A stretch of 64,000 nt of DNA from Micromonospora inyonensis (GTDB lineage Bacteria; Actinomycetota; Actinomycetes; Mycobacteriales; Micromonosporaceae): positions 1,922,001-1,986,000 of the forward strand of contig NZ_FMHU01000002.1 in the NCBI RefSeq assembly GCF_900091415.1, written 5' to 3'. How positions within the stretch are numbered: the first letter of the stretch is position 1; each line of letters begins with the position of its first letter. The notes beneath the pieces are model-generated. The model was not told the origin of the DNA. It saw only the letters and a program-made list of their open reading frames with translations, and searched no databases. Of the stretch, positions 26,367 through 34,651 are shown piece after piece. The translations under genes were made by a program, and so were the position numbers.

Positions 26367-27084
26367 GCAGGCTCTCCACCGACGTCCGGCATCCGCTGGC
26401 CACCAAGCAGGGCTGGGCCTCGTTCGTCGCGCAGATCAACCCGGAGCCGCCCCGCCTGATGCCGACCGAGGACTGGAAGCGGCTCACGCCGTTCGAGCGA
26501 GATCTCTACAACGAGGCCCGTCAGGACTACCACTCTGCACTGCTGCTGGTTGCCACCCCGGACATCAAGAAGGTCATCCACACCGGCACGAAGCTGGTCA
26601 TCAACAACCGCGGCAAGCAGCTGGGCCGCCGCGGCCTGATCGTGTCCGGCGCCAGCGGCACCGGCAAGTCAACCTCCATCACCCAGCTCGGCAAGAAGTT
26701 CCAGATCGAGCTGGAACGCCGCAACCCCGGCGTTTCGGACCGCATCCCGGTCGTCTAAGTCGTCGTCCCACCCGATGCCACCCCGAAGATGCTGGCCACC
26801 GAGATGGCCATCTTCCTCGGACTGCCCGTCTCACCCCGCGACAGTCCACAGTCGATCGCGCACACCGTCGCCTCGGTGATGCGCAGGGTCGGCACCGGCA
26901 TCGTCCTGGTCGACGAGATTCACCGCCTCGACCTCAGCACCCGCCAGGGCAAGAACGCCTCCGACCAGCTCAAATACTTCTTCGACACGATCAGCGCCAC
27001 CTTCGTCTATGCCGGCCTGGACCTCGACGAGAACGGCATGTTCTCCGGCGTCCGCGGCCGGCAGATCGCCGGCCGGTTCATCCC
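26363..27084 (+). pseudogene. tnsC: TnsC/TniB-like AAA+ ATPase, 5' part with a nonsense codon
   Basis: The gene reads from ATG 26363 through a Walker A GLIVSGASGTGKSTS (residues ~92-104). A TAA at 26756-26758 interrupts it at codon 132 (GTC-TAA-GTC, one base from a sense codon). The same frame then continues with Walker B IVLVDEIHRLDLSTR and VYAGLDLDENGMFSGVRGRQ up to the IS4 insertion at 27084. TnsC bridges target selection and the transposase. Three separate lesions make it non-functional. Confidence 0.88.
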
Positions 27085-28814
27085 CAATGCCACGTAGCCT
27101 AATTTGATCATGTTGTTGTGCTGGTCGTTTGTGCCCGGACGGGCTTCCGGCGGGTGTGGTGCGGCGGGCGGGTCAGCGTGTCCGGGCTGTGGTGTTGACG
27201 CCGGCTGGCTGGGCGGGTCTGGCCGGGTGTTTCTGGTAGTCCTTTCTGGCTGGTGGCGGCGGGCGGGTCCGCCGGTGGTGGGGGTTTGAGGCCCCAGAAC
27301 CGGATGGTCGCTGGGCCGTCGTGGCGGATGCTGGCCGGTTCGTGGTGTTTCTTGACGCGGTAGCTGTTGTGGCGGGCTCGTTTGACCGCCCGGGGGCAGC
27401 TGCGGTGCCGGCGGGGCGGTAGCGGCTTGCGGCCCAGCTCGGCGAGTGCGTGGGGCAGGTGGTCAGTCCAGTCTCCAGGGGGGAATGCCCGCCGTCCCGG
27501 TGGCGGTACGGCGGGCGATTCGCAGCGCGCGGGTGAAGCTGATCCGGTCGGGGTCGAGGTCGGCGGCTTCGGCCGCGCGGGTGATCAACGCGGCGAGGGC
27601 GTGGTGGACGATCAGCCAGGCCCAGATTTCCTGGTAGGCCAGCTCCGGCAGCCTTGAGCGCAGCAGACGGCCCGGGCCGCGTAGGTGCGTCTTGAGCTGG
27701 TCGTTGCTGGTCTCTTCTTCCCAGCGCAGGTGGTAGGCCTCGGCCAGCTCGTCCGCGTGGGCCTCGGCCGGGTCGAGGACGGTGGTCAGCAGCACGATCA
27801 GCTCGCCGGTGCCGTCGCCGTCGCGGTCGGGCACGTCGTACTCGACCACTCGTACCAGATACGCCAGCTCAGGGGCCAGATCCTGCCCAGCGCGGGCAGC
27901 GGCGACGATGCGGTCCCGGCGGGCACCGCGGATCTTCGGGTTGATCACCACGGACACATACGTGCCGTCGGCCAGCACCCGCACGACCGGCAGCCGCAGC
28001 CCGGTCGGCGCCCGCCACAGCAACGCCGCCCCGGTGCCCGCCGCAGCAGACCAGGCGTCGAAGGAGTAGAACCCCCGGTCGGCGGTCAGCAGCTCATCGC
28101 GGCGCAGCCGCGGGTACAGCCGCATCGCCAATGTCCGCTCCCCGGTGCCATAGCCGGACACCTCCCCGGCCAGGAACGCGTGCGTGCCGCACTCGGCCAA
28201 CGCCACCACCCGAGCCTTCGGATACGCCGACCGGTTGCCCCCCGAGCCGGCGTAGCCAAACTCGGCGGCGTTACCCGGCGTGTCCGGCAGGTCCACATCG
28301 AAGCCGTCAATAGCAAGGACTCGCCACCGCCGCAGCCACACCCCCCGCGTATCAGTCGTGCCCACCGGCTGCACCACCGACTCGAAGATCTCCTCCATGA
28401 CCGGCGCGCCCAGCCGCTGCCGCGCCTGGCTGATCCCCGACGCGGTCGGCACCGACCAAGCGGCGTCCCAGCAGCCGAACCGGGTCAACGCCCCGGTGAC
28501 CTTCGTGGCGACCTCTTCGTAGTCATCCTCACCGAACAGGCACAACGCCATCGTCAGATAGGCCACCACATGCGGCGGAAGCTTCCCATCCGACCGCTTG
28601 GCCCCAACCCCAAACCGGGCCACCGCCGCGTCCACCGCATCCCGCGGCACCGCGGACACCAGCACCCCCAACGACACCTGATCCGCCGTCACCGCCACCG
28701 TCTCGGACATGACCGGCAAGCACACCAGCACCCGACCTGCCGGTCACGCCACCACGCCGACCATCCACAAAGACCCAGTCCAACCCCATGATCAAATTAG
28801 GCTACGTGGCATTG
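27085..28814. mobile_element. IS4-family element with 10-bp target duplication
   Basis: Perfect 27-bp terminal inverted repeats (beginning CAATGCCACGTAGCC at 27085, complement ending at 28814) are flanked by GGTTCATCCC at 27075-27084 and 28815-28824. The duplication length fits the IS4 family. It is inserted in tnsC; one duplication copy restores the tnsC frame (RFIPVNTSPF). Confidence 0.93.
27108..28710 (-). pseudogene. IS4-family transposase with C-terminal frameshift
   Basis: From ATG 28710 the protein has the IS4 N-terminal domain (LPPHVVAYLTMALCLFGEDD) and DDE core segments (VLAIDGFDVDLPDTP, LLTADRGFYSF, YHLRWEEETSNDQLKTHLRG with the YREK-like Glu). The frame stops after IPPWRLD at 27463, but family-like sequence continues in the +1 frame (LPHALAELGRK, RSCPRAVKRARHNSYRVKK, GPATIRFWGLK) to TGA at 27108-27110. 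The catalytic core is complete, so activity is uncertain rather than excluded. The 27112-27462 stretch is this displaced tail, not empty DNA. Confidence 0.8.
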
Positions 28815-28938
28815 GGTTCATCCCGGTCAACACCAGTCCGTTTACCCACCGCACCACGCAGGATAAGCAGGACTGGGCCAAGCTCGTCGCCGCAATGGAA
28901 CACGCACTACGGCTGCACCGGCACCGGCCAGGAAGCCT
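28815..28938 (+). pseudogene. tnsC: TnsC/TniB 3' fragment beyond the IS4 insertion
   Basis: After the second copy of the 10-bp duplication, the tnsC frame resumes with FIPVNTSPFTHRTTQDKQ and AKLVAAMEHALRLHRHRPGS. It then breaks at about 28938, where TniQ-type sequence in a different frame begins. The last 60 or so residues expected for TniB are missing, so a deletion fused tnsC to tniQ. Confidence 0.75.
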
Positions 28939-29541
28939 AATTTCCCCACGCTCTGCCGCAAGCATCGAGTCTGGCTCGCCAGCAAGACCAGTCTCACCAA
29001 CACCCCGGAGATTGTTACCGCCCACCGCCGATACGGCCGGCTCCTCGCCGCGACCGGCGACCGTCAGTGGACTGACGGACAGTTGCACCGCGCCACCCGA
29101 ATCTTGATGGACTGGGCACCCCGCAGCTATCGCTTCGCCCCCCGTCTGCATGAACGTTGGGAAGCCCGGGGCAAGGCGCTTCCCGGCTTTCACAGCGCCT
29201 ATAAGCCGACCTACCTGCTTGTCTATCCCGAAGCAGTCGCCCTGACTGAGGTCTTCTGCGACCTCGAATGGCGCCGCCACGTCGCGATGGTTCGCGAGTT
29301 GCAGGTGATTGACTTCTATCTGTACGTCGCGAAACGTCTCAACCAGCCCCCCGACTTCGCTCGCTGGCTGGAACGCCCTTGGGTCCGCCTCCTACGCCGC
29401 AACTACGAGTCGGTTCCCAACCCGCTCCAGCGGTGGGTCTCGGAGATCCGCCACAAGCACTCGAAGATCCGCACCGAGTTCTACGAACGTCACGCGGGGT
29501 TCGCCCGACCCCCGTTCCCCGAAATCCGCCACTTCAAGTGA
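28939..29541 (+). pseudogene. tniQ: TniQ-like target-selection protein, 5'-truncated
   Basis: About 200 codons without a start. They open with FPTLCRKHRVWL, matching the C-(P/R)-(R/K)-H-R-x-W-L zinc-binding motif typical of TniQ/TnsD proteins, then TPEIVTAHRRYGRLLAATGD, a helical body and the end PPFPEIRHFK. The N-terminal TniQ domain is absent. TniQ recognises targets for Tn7-like and CRISPR-associated transposons; no Cas gene or CRISPR array is nearby. Confidence 0.65.
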
Positions 29542-29812
29542 GAGACGACGACCAGTGACCACACCGAGCACGAATGGCGAACCGCAGGTCAGCCCAACTC
29601 AACCCCGCCAACTCGAACGAGACGAGACAGGTGAACCCGGTCCGCGCGTGCGGGGGCGGTGCCGGCCTGCTCGGCGGCGACCAGGTAGCCGGCCCACTTC
29701 GTCGGCACGAGCCCGATCGGAACCAGTTACGGATCGCCCTCGTGACCTGGACCGAACGGACCCACCACCGACGCCGATGGCAACGGTCCCGCGCGGTGGA
29801 CGCCTGCTCGGC
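29542..29812. other. Intergenic stretch after tniQ, no gene seen
   Basis: An open frame starts at GTG 29554 after a purine-rich site, but its Arg/Pro-rich content and lack of codon bias argue against coding. No transposon end or repeat was recognised. This is where an end or cargo of the Tn7-like element would be expected. Confidence 0.4.
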
Positions 29813-30166
29813 TCAGTGGGTCAGGATGTAGGTGATGTCCTTCAGCGGGAGGTACGACAGCATCGCGACGACCGCCAGCCAGGTCCCGTAGCGGACGATG
29901 AGACCGGTCGCGGTCCGCCCCCCGGGTCCAGGTGCGCGGAAGGCGGAGTACCAACGGTGCTGCGCCATGAACGTGTAGCGGCCGTTCGGCTTGCGCTCGA
30001 AGGGAAGCCACGCGTTGCGTGCACGCACGGCCCGGACCACGTGGTAGACGAAGGGCACCGCGAACAGCGCCCACACGGTGCCGAAGAGCGCCAAGGAGTA
30101 GTAGAAGATGTGCAACGATCCCCCTGGAGCGGGCTCCATGCCTTCGGGCCCTCCCGAGCCGACCAT
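29813..30166 (-). CDS. Small membrane protein, unknown function
   Basis: A 117-residue protein with two hydrophobic segments (LHIFYYSLALFGTVWALF and, near the end, WLAVVAMLSYLPL) separated by a basic loop with FERKPNGRYTFMAQHRWYSA. GGAGG lies 8 bases before ATG 30166, so the start is well supported. It shares orientation with the MerR gene upstream but is 96 bp away. No family is recognised. Confidence 0.6.
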   Translation of the reverse strand: MVGSGGPEGMEPAPGGSLHIFYYSLALFGTVWALFAVPFVYHVVRAVRARNAWLPFERKPNGRYTFMAQHRWYSAFRAPGPGGRTATGLIVRYGTWLAVVAMLSYLPLKDITYILTH

Positions 30167-30262
30167 CGGCGGAGCCTCCGCCCAACCAATGCCAGGATGA
30201 TGTCATGAGGGCCGACGCCATCCCGCGGCAGATCCTCACGCGCATCCAGGATCAGCGCTGCG

Positions 30263-30955
30263 TCAGTCGCTGCGGTGTCGCAGATAGGTGTCGAGCGCGG
30301 CCGCGCCGGTCAGCATGGCCCGACCCCGGGCGGTCAGCCGGTCGCGCCACTGGCGCAGGGTCGCCCGCAGCGGCTCCGGTCCGCCCGCCGCCCGCACCTG
30401 CTCCAGCACCCGCGCGATCTGCTCGAGCCCGTGCCCCCCACGCCGCAGCTGGTGGGCCAACAGCGTGTCGCGTACGTCGGCGGCGGTGTAGACGCGATAC
30501 CCGGTGCGCGGATCGCGCCGGGGCACGACCACACCGGCCCGCTGCCACGTGCGCAAGGTCGCCGGCCGGATGCCGAGCCGGCGCGCCAGCGGCCCGATGA
30601 ACGTCACACCCGGTTCCCCGGCACGGGGTGGCTCCAGGTCACGCAGTGCCCGTTCCACGGCCTCCAGGGTGCGCCGGTCGTCGGCCAACTGCGCGTGACC
30701 GTCGTCGATCAGCCGTAGCGCCTCCTCGACGGTGCCGCCGTTCACGGCGCGCATGATCGCCCCGGCGGTCGCGTGGCCGTACGCGGGGATCAGGGTCAGG
30801 AACGTCCGCAGGGCGGCCGCGTGATGCGCAGCGTAGATGCGGTAGCCGTGCGGCGAGCGCTCGGCGGGCGGCAGGATCCCCGCCTCCTCGTAGTTGCGCA
30901 CCGCCTGCGTGGACAGGCCGTGTTCGCGTGCCAGATCGATGGGCCGCAACCGCAT
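30263..30955 (-). CDS. TioE-type MerR-family transcriptional regulator
   Basis: A 230-residue regulator with two MerR-like winged helix-turn-helix units. The N-terminal one is LRPIDLAREHGLSTQAVRNY with EEAGILPPAERSPHGYRIY. The second, near residues 125-165, is FIGPLARRLGIRPATLRTWQ with RRDPRTGYRVY. Tandem MerR domains are a mark of the TioE subgroup from actinomycetes. It probably controls a neighbouring gene such as the small membrane protein downstream. No ligand cysteine cluster suggests a metal. Confidence 0.85.
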   Translation of the reverse strand: MRLRPIDLAREHGLSTQAVRNYEEAGILPPAERSPHGYRIYAAHHAAALRTFLTLIPAYGHATAGAIMRAVNGGTVEEALRLIDDGHAQLADDRRTLEAVERALRDLEPPRAGEPGVTFIGPLARRLGIRPATLRTWQRAGVVVPRRDPRTGYRVYTAADVRDTLLAHQLRRGGHGLEQIARVLEQVRAAGGPEPLRATLRQWRDRLTARGRAMLTGAAALDTYLRHRSD

Positions 30956-31234
30956 TTTGACAGTACGTCCTCGTCCACCGCTGGAAGCGTCACAAAGGTT
31001 TACACCGGCAGTTCAACGATAGGGTCGAAGGGATGACGGACCCAATCCGACCCCCTCGTCGCGGTCGCGGGTGCGAATGACACGGGCCGGGTTTGCGTGG
31101 TCTTCCCGAACGATAGTCCTCAAGCGCCGGTTACCGCCGACAACGGCGTGGGGGAACGTCGACGGTGGCCACGGCGTCCGCGTCGGCGATCGCACCCTTG
31201 TCCCGATCCGTAGCGGTAGGCACGGGTGGACCTG

Positions 31235-31939
31235 TCACGCCAGAAGGACGCGCCAGCGGTCGGCCGACTCGATGCCGTCCAGGCTGACCCGTTCCAGGAA
31301 TGCCCCTGCCCTGGCCAGCCGCTGCCCCACGGGGCTGTCGGGCCCGGACGTCTCCGCCGCGGCCAGCGCGGCCTGCGCCGCCTCGAGCGTCTGCCGCGCG
31401 CCGATCACGACGGACTGGTACCAGGCCTCGTCGTCGACCACGTAGACGTCGCGACGCCGCTGCGGATCACGCTCGCGCCGGACGTACCCGCTGCGGACCA
31501 GGTAGTTCACCGCCACGGAGACGGAGGCCGGGCTGGCCCGGAGCCTGCGGGTCAGCTCGGCGGCGGTACGCCTGCCGTCTTCGGACAGCAACAGGTCGAC
31601 GTGCACGCGCGCGGTCATCCTCGGTAGTCCCGTCCGGACCGCCAGCTCGACGATCTCGTCTCCCGCCGTGCCGCCCGTCGGTCCGGCCGCGCGCGGGGGC
31701 GCCGGTGTGCCGCGCCGCGCGCGCTGGGCCGTCACCCGGTGCGCCTGCTGGGGGTGGTAGCCGCCGGGGCCGCCGTTGCGTCCGACCTCCCGGCTGATCG
31801 TCGAGGTCGGACGGTCGAGCCGCCGCGCGATCTCGGCGTAGGAGATCCTGGCGGCGAGTCCGGCCGCGATGCGCTGGCGGTCCTGCTGGGTCAACCGTCC
31901 TCCTGGCATCCCGCGAGTATTGCCTTCGCCGTCATCCAT
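31235..31939 (-). CDS. GbsR/MarR-like regulator with N-terminal IS30-type HTH
   Basis: A 234-residue protein with two DNA-binding parts. The N-terminal HTH_38-like segment is LTQQDRQRIAAGLAARISYA with EIARRLDRPTSTISREVGRN, a unit usually seen in IS30 transposases. The C-terminal MarR/GbsR-type winged helix is around RRTAAELTRRLRASPASVSV and VNYLVRSGYVRRERD. It is divergent from the P450-ferredoxin operon, 154 bp away, and is a likely repressor of it. A short inverted repeat lies just upstream of its start. Confidence 0.8.
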   Translation of the reverse strand: MDDGEGNTRGMPGGRLTQQDRQRIAAGLAARISYAEIARRLDRPTSTISREVGRNGGPGGYHPQQAHRVTAQRARRGTPAPPRAAGPTGGTAGDEIVELAVRTGLPRMTARVHVDLLLSEDGRRTAAELTRRLRASPASVSVAVNYLVRSGYVRRERDPQRRRDVYVVDDEAWYQSVVIGARQTLEAAQAALAAAETSGPDSPVGQRLARAGAFLERVSLDGIESADRWRVLLA

Positions 31940-31942
31940 TGC

Positions 31943-31958
31943 AACGCGGTATTGCGTT
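31943..31958. promoter_or_regulatory. Candidate operator between regulator and P450 gene
   Basis: AACGC and GCGTT are inverted around a 6-bp spacer, 4 bp upstream of the regulator start codon. A GbsR/MarR dimer bound here would block its own gene. Arms are short, so chance is possible. Confidence 0.3.
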
Positions 31959-32019
31959 AGAGGACAGCGTCATTGCATCAGTTTTCCGCCGTTGACCTGC
32001 GGGAACGCTCTTCTGCTGA

Positions 32020-32049
32020 TTGACATTCATTCCGAGCAAAACGTAGCTT
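32020..32049 (+). promoter_or_regulatory. Sigma70-like promoter for the P450-ferredoxin operon
   Basis: TTGACA at 32020-32025 and TAGCTT at 32044-32049 with an 18-bp spacer lie 45 bp before the P450 start. The -35 box matches consensus exactly, unusual in this GC-rich genome. Divergent from the regulator gene. Confidence 0.5.
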
Positions 32050-32093
32050 TCGACCATCGCTGAACAGTCACCATCGCGAGATGAGGAATGGTC

Positions 32094-33299
32094 ATGGGTG
32101 AATCCCTGCACACCGTCCGGGCGATGCCGACGGCACGTCAGCCCGGCTGCCCGTTCGACCCGCCGGCAGAACTGATCGACGCACGCCGGCACGGCCCCAT
32201 CAGCCGCTACACCTTCCCCGGCGGCAGACCCGGCTGGCTGATCACCGGATACGACCTGGTCAGGTCGGTCCTGGCCGACTCCCGGTTCAGCTCACGCAAG
32301 GAACTCATGCTCCACCCGACCATCGACTACGGAGACATCACGATCCCCCCGGCGCCGCCCGGCGAGTTCCTCCTCATGGACGAACCTCAGCACAGCCGCT
32401 ACCGAAAACCGCTGATGGGCAGGTTCACCGTACGACGGATGCGGCTGCTCACCGAACGCGTCGAGCAGATCACCGCCGAACACCTGGACGCCATGGAGAA
32501 GACCGGCCCACCGACGGACCTGGTGACCGCGTTCGCCAAGCCCATCCCCGCCATCGTGATCTGCGAGCTGCTGGGGGTGCCCTACCAGGACCGGGGTTCC
32601 TTCCAGGAGCAGGTCGACTCGTTCATGAACGGGGAGACCAGCGACGAGGACCTGTTCGCGGCCTACACCGCGACCCAGGACTACCTGACGGAGCTGGTGG
32701 CTACCAAACGCGCGAACCCCACCGACGACGTGCTCAGCGACCTCACCGACACCGACCTCACCGACGAGGAGCTGAAGGGGATCGCCCTGATCCTGCTGGC
32801 GGCCGGGCTCGACACCACCGCGAACATGCTGGCGCTGGGCACCTTCGCGCTGCTGCGCAACCCGGAGCAGTTGGCCGCGCTGCGCGCCGATCCCACGCTC
32901 GCCGACCGGGCTGTGGAGGAGCTGCTGCGGTACCTCAGTGTCGCCAAGACGTTCATGCGGACGGCGCTGGAGGATGTCGAGGTGGGCGGCCAGACCATCA
33001 GGGCCGGCTCGCCGGTGATCCTGTCGTACCACACCGCCAACCGCGACCCCGAGCGCTTCACCGATCCCCACACGCTCGACCTCCGCCGGCGCGACGGCGG
33101 GCACCTGGCCTTCGGTCACGGCATCCACCAGTGCCTGGGTCAGCAACTGGCCCGCGTCGAGATGCGGATCGCGTTCCCCGCGCTGGTCACCCGCTTCCCC
33201 ACGCTGCGTCTGGCCGTACCGCCCGACGGGGTTGCCCTGCGCCCGGAGACCGCCGACATCTACGGGGTGAAGAGCCTCCCGGTCACCTGGGACGCGTGA
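32094..33299 (+). CDS. Cytochrome P450 (bacterial CYP105/107-like)
   Basis: A 401-residue heme monooxygenase with the I-helix oxygen-activation motif AGLDTT (237-242), the K-helix E-L-L-R (276-279) and the heme loop FGHGIHQCLG with axial Cys347. Also present are ANRDPERF and the N-terminal GxWLIT-like strand. ATG 32094 is chosen over ATG 32088 because GAGGA sits 6 bases before the former and touches the latter. It is followed after 3 bp by a ferredoxin gene, its probable electron donor. Substrate is unknown; a xenobiotic or natural-product hydroxylase is typical. Confidence 0.93.
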   Translation: MGESLHTVRAMPTARQPGCPFDPPAELIDARRHGPISRYTFPGGRPGWLITGYDLVRSVLADSRFSSRKELMLHPTIDYGDITIPPAPPGEFLLMDEPQHSRYRKPLMGRFTVRRMRLLTERVEQITAEHLDAMEKTGPPTDLVTAFAKPIPAIVICELLGVPYQDRGSFQEQVDSFMNGETSDEDLFAAYTATQDYLTELVATKRANPTDDVLSDLTDTDLTDEELKGIALILLAAGLDTTANMLALGTFALLRNPEQLAALRADPTLADRAVEELLRYLSVAKTFMRTALEDVEVGGQTIRAGSPVILSYHTANRDPERFTDPHTLDLRRRDGGHLAFGHGIHQCLGQQLARVEMRIAFPALVTRFPTLRLAVPPDGVALRPETADIYGVKSLPVTWDA

Positions 33300-33302
33300 C
33301 CG

Positions 33303-33506
33303 GTGCGGATCACCGTGGACGCGCAGCGGTGCGTCGGCTCCGGGATGTGCGTGTTGACCGTCGGCGAGGTGTTCGACCAGCAGGACGACGGCAGGGCGGT
33401 CGTCCTGCTGGTCGAGCCGCCGGCGGGAACGTGGGACGCGGTTCGCGAGGCCGTCGACCTGTGCCCGGCCGCAGCGATCGTCCTGTCGCCCGAACGCCGA
33501 CCCTGA
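33303..33506 (+). CDS. 3Fe-4S ferredoxin partner of the P450
   Basis: A 67-residue ferredoxin with C-V-G-S-G-M-C near residues 10-16 and a single C-P near 54, the three-cysteine pattern of [3Fe-4S] P450 redox partners. GTG start, 3 bp after the P450 stop, so co-transcribed and probably coupled. A ferredoxin reductase is not in the window and would be supplied in trans. Confidence 0.9.
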   Translation: MRITVDAQRCVGSGMCVLTVGEVFDQQDDGRAVVLLVEPPAGTWDAVREAVDLCPAAAIVLSPERRP

Positions 33507-33539
33507 CCTGGGTCGGGACGGCTTCGCCGGAACCGGTCC

Positions 33540-34553
33540 CTAACCGGCTCCGGTCAGCCTGCGCACGATCCCGGCGGTCGGGCCCGGCCGGGCCTCGGCG
33601 TGCGCCGTGCCCGCCCACAGGTTGATCGCCTCGGGGTCCTCACGGCGGGCCGCCGCTGCCCGGACCGGTGCGGTCAGGTGATGGACGGCGGGATACCCGA
33701 GCGGTGCGGTCGACGAGTACGTGTCGGTGAACCGGTTGCGCAGCGCCCGCGCCGGTTGGCCGGTGAACGCCCGGGTCACCACCGTCTCGGTGAACCGCCC
33801 CGACAGCATCGCGTCGCGCTGCACCGCCCGGGTTCCGGCCTCGTCGGCGAGCAGGAACACGGTGCCCGCCTGGACCGCCACCGCGCCGGCTGCCAGCAGG
33901 CGCCGCACGTCCCGGGCGGTTCCGGTACCGCCCGCGCCGATGACGGGCAGACCCACGGCGGCGCGGACGTCGCGGACCACCTGCGGCGCCGTGGACGAGC
34001 CGTCGTGGTCAGCAGGTGACGTCGTGGCCGAATGACCACCGGCAGACCCTGCCTGCGCGATCAGCGCGTCCGGCCCCACAGCCGCCGCGCGTCGGGCCTC
34101 CTCGGCGTCGGTCACCGTCACCAGCACCGTGCAGCCGGCGCGCCGCAGCTCCGTGACGACCGACGCCTCCGGCACCCCGAAGGTGAAACTCACCCAGGGC
34201 ACCGCCGCGCCGACCGCGATCCGCACCTTGGCGGCGAAACCGTCGTCGTCGGCCAGCCGAAGCCGAGGCAGCTCGACCTCGTACCGCTCCGCCTCTGGTC
34301 GGAGAGCCTGCCGGTACTCCCGCAGTGGTCCCACGTCGACCGGTGGCGGTGACGGCAGGAAGATGTTCAACCCGTACGGCAACCGGCTGGCCCGCACCTC
34401 GGCGACCTCCCGGGCCACCAGGTCGGCCGACTTGTACCCGGCCGCCAGAAAGCCCAGCGCACCGGCGGCCGCGGCCGCCGTCACCAGGCCCGGCGTCGAT
34501 GGTCCGCCGGCCATCGGCGCCACCACGACCGGGCGCCCGAACTCCCACACCAT
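33540..34553 (-). CDS. Nitronate monooxygenase (2-nitropropane dioxygenase family)
   Basis: A 337-residue FMN TIM-barrel enzyme oxidising alkyl nitronates. Motifs: VVVAPMAGGPSTPGLVTAAA (N-terminal FMN loop), IAQAGSAGGHSA with the catalytic His, LPVIGAGGTGTARDVRRLL (phosphate-binding), and GTVFLLADEAG. ATG 34553 is used because GGATGGGG precedes it; an earlier in-frame start at 34577 is less likely. It is convergent with the P450-ferredoxin operon and no functional link is evident. Confidence 0.88.
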   Translation of the reverse strand: MVWEFGRPVVVAPMAGGPSTPGLVTAAAAAGALGFLAAGYKSADLVAREVAEVRASRLPYGLNIFLPSPPPVDVGPLREYRQALRPEAERYEVELPRLRLADDDGFAAKVRIAVGAAVPWVSFTFGVPEASVVTELRRAGCTVLVTVTDAEEARRAAAVGPDALIAQAGSAGGHSATTSPADHDGSSTAPQVVRDVRAAVGLPVIGAGGTGTARDVRRLLAAGAVAVQAGTVFLLADEAGTRAVQRDAMLSGRFTETVVTRAFTGQPARALRNRFTDTYSSTAPLGYPAVHHLTAPVRAAAARREDPEAINLWAGTAHAEARPGPTAGIVRRLTGAG

Positions 34554-34651
34554 GACCCCATCCTGCCCCGCCGGCACACCACCACGCCCGGTCCCCGGAC
34601 GTGACGGGCGTGGTGGGGGCCCGGCGGCCGCCCCTCGCCGTCGCCCGCCAG

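Larger units (their letters stand above)
23470..29541 (+). mobile_element. Decayed Tn7-like transposition module (tnsA-tnsB-tnsC-tniQ)
   Basis: Four genes in one direction with 4-bp overlaps encode a TnsA endonuclease, a TnsB/TniA transposase, a TnsC/TniB ATPase and a TniQ target-selection protein, the defining set of Tn7-like elements. The block is dead: tnsC has a nonsense codon and an IS4 insertion and loses its 3' end, and tniQ lacks its 5' end. Transposon ends were not located with confidence; candidate repeats occur at 14157-14228. Confidence 0.82.

Noticed and set aside
29554..30208. Plus-strand frame after tniQ as a cargo gene
   Set aside because: No codon bias, Arg/Pro-rich, and it runs antisense through the well-supported small membrane protein gene.
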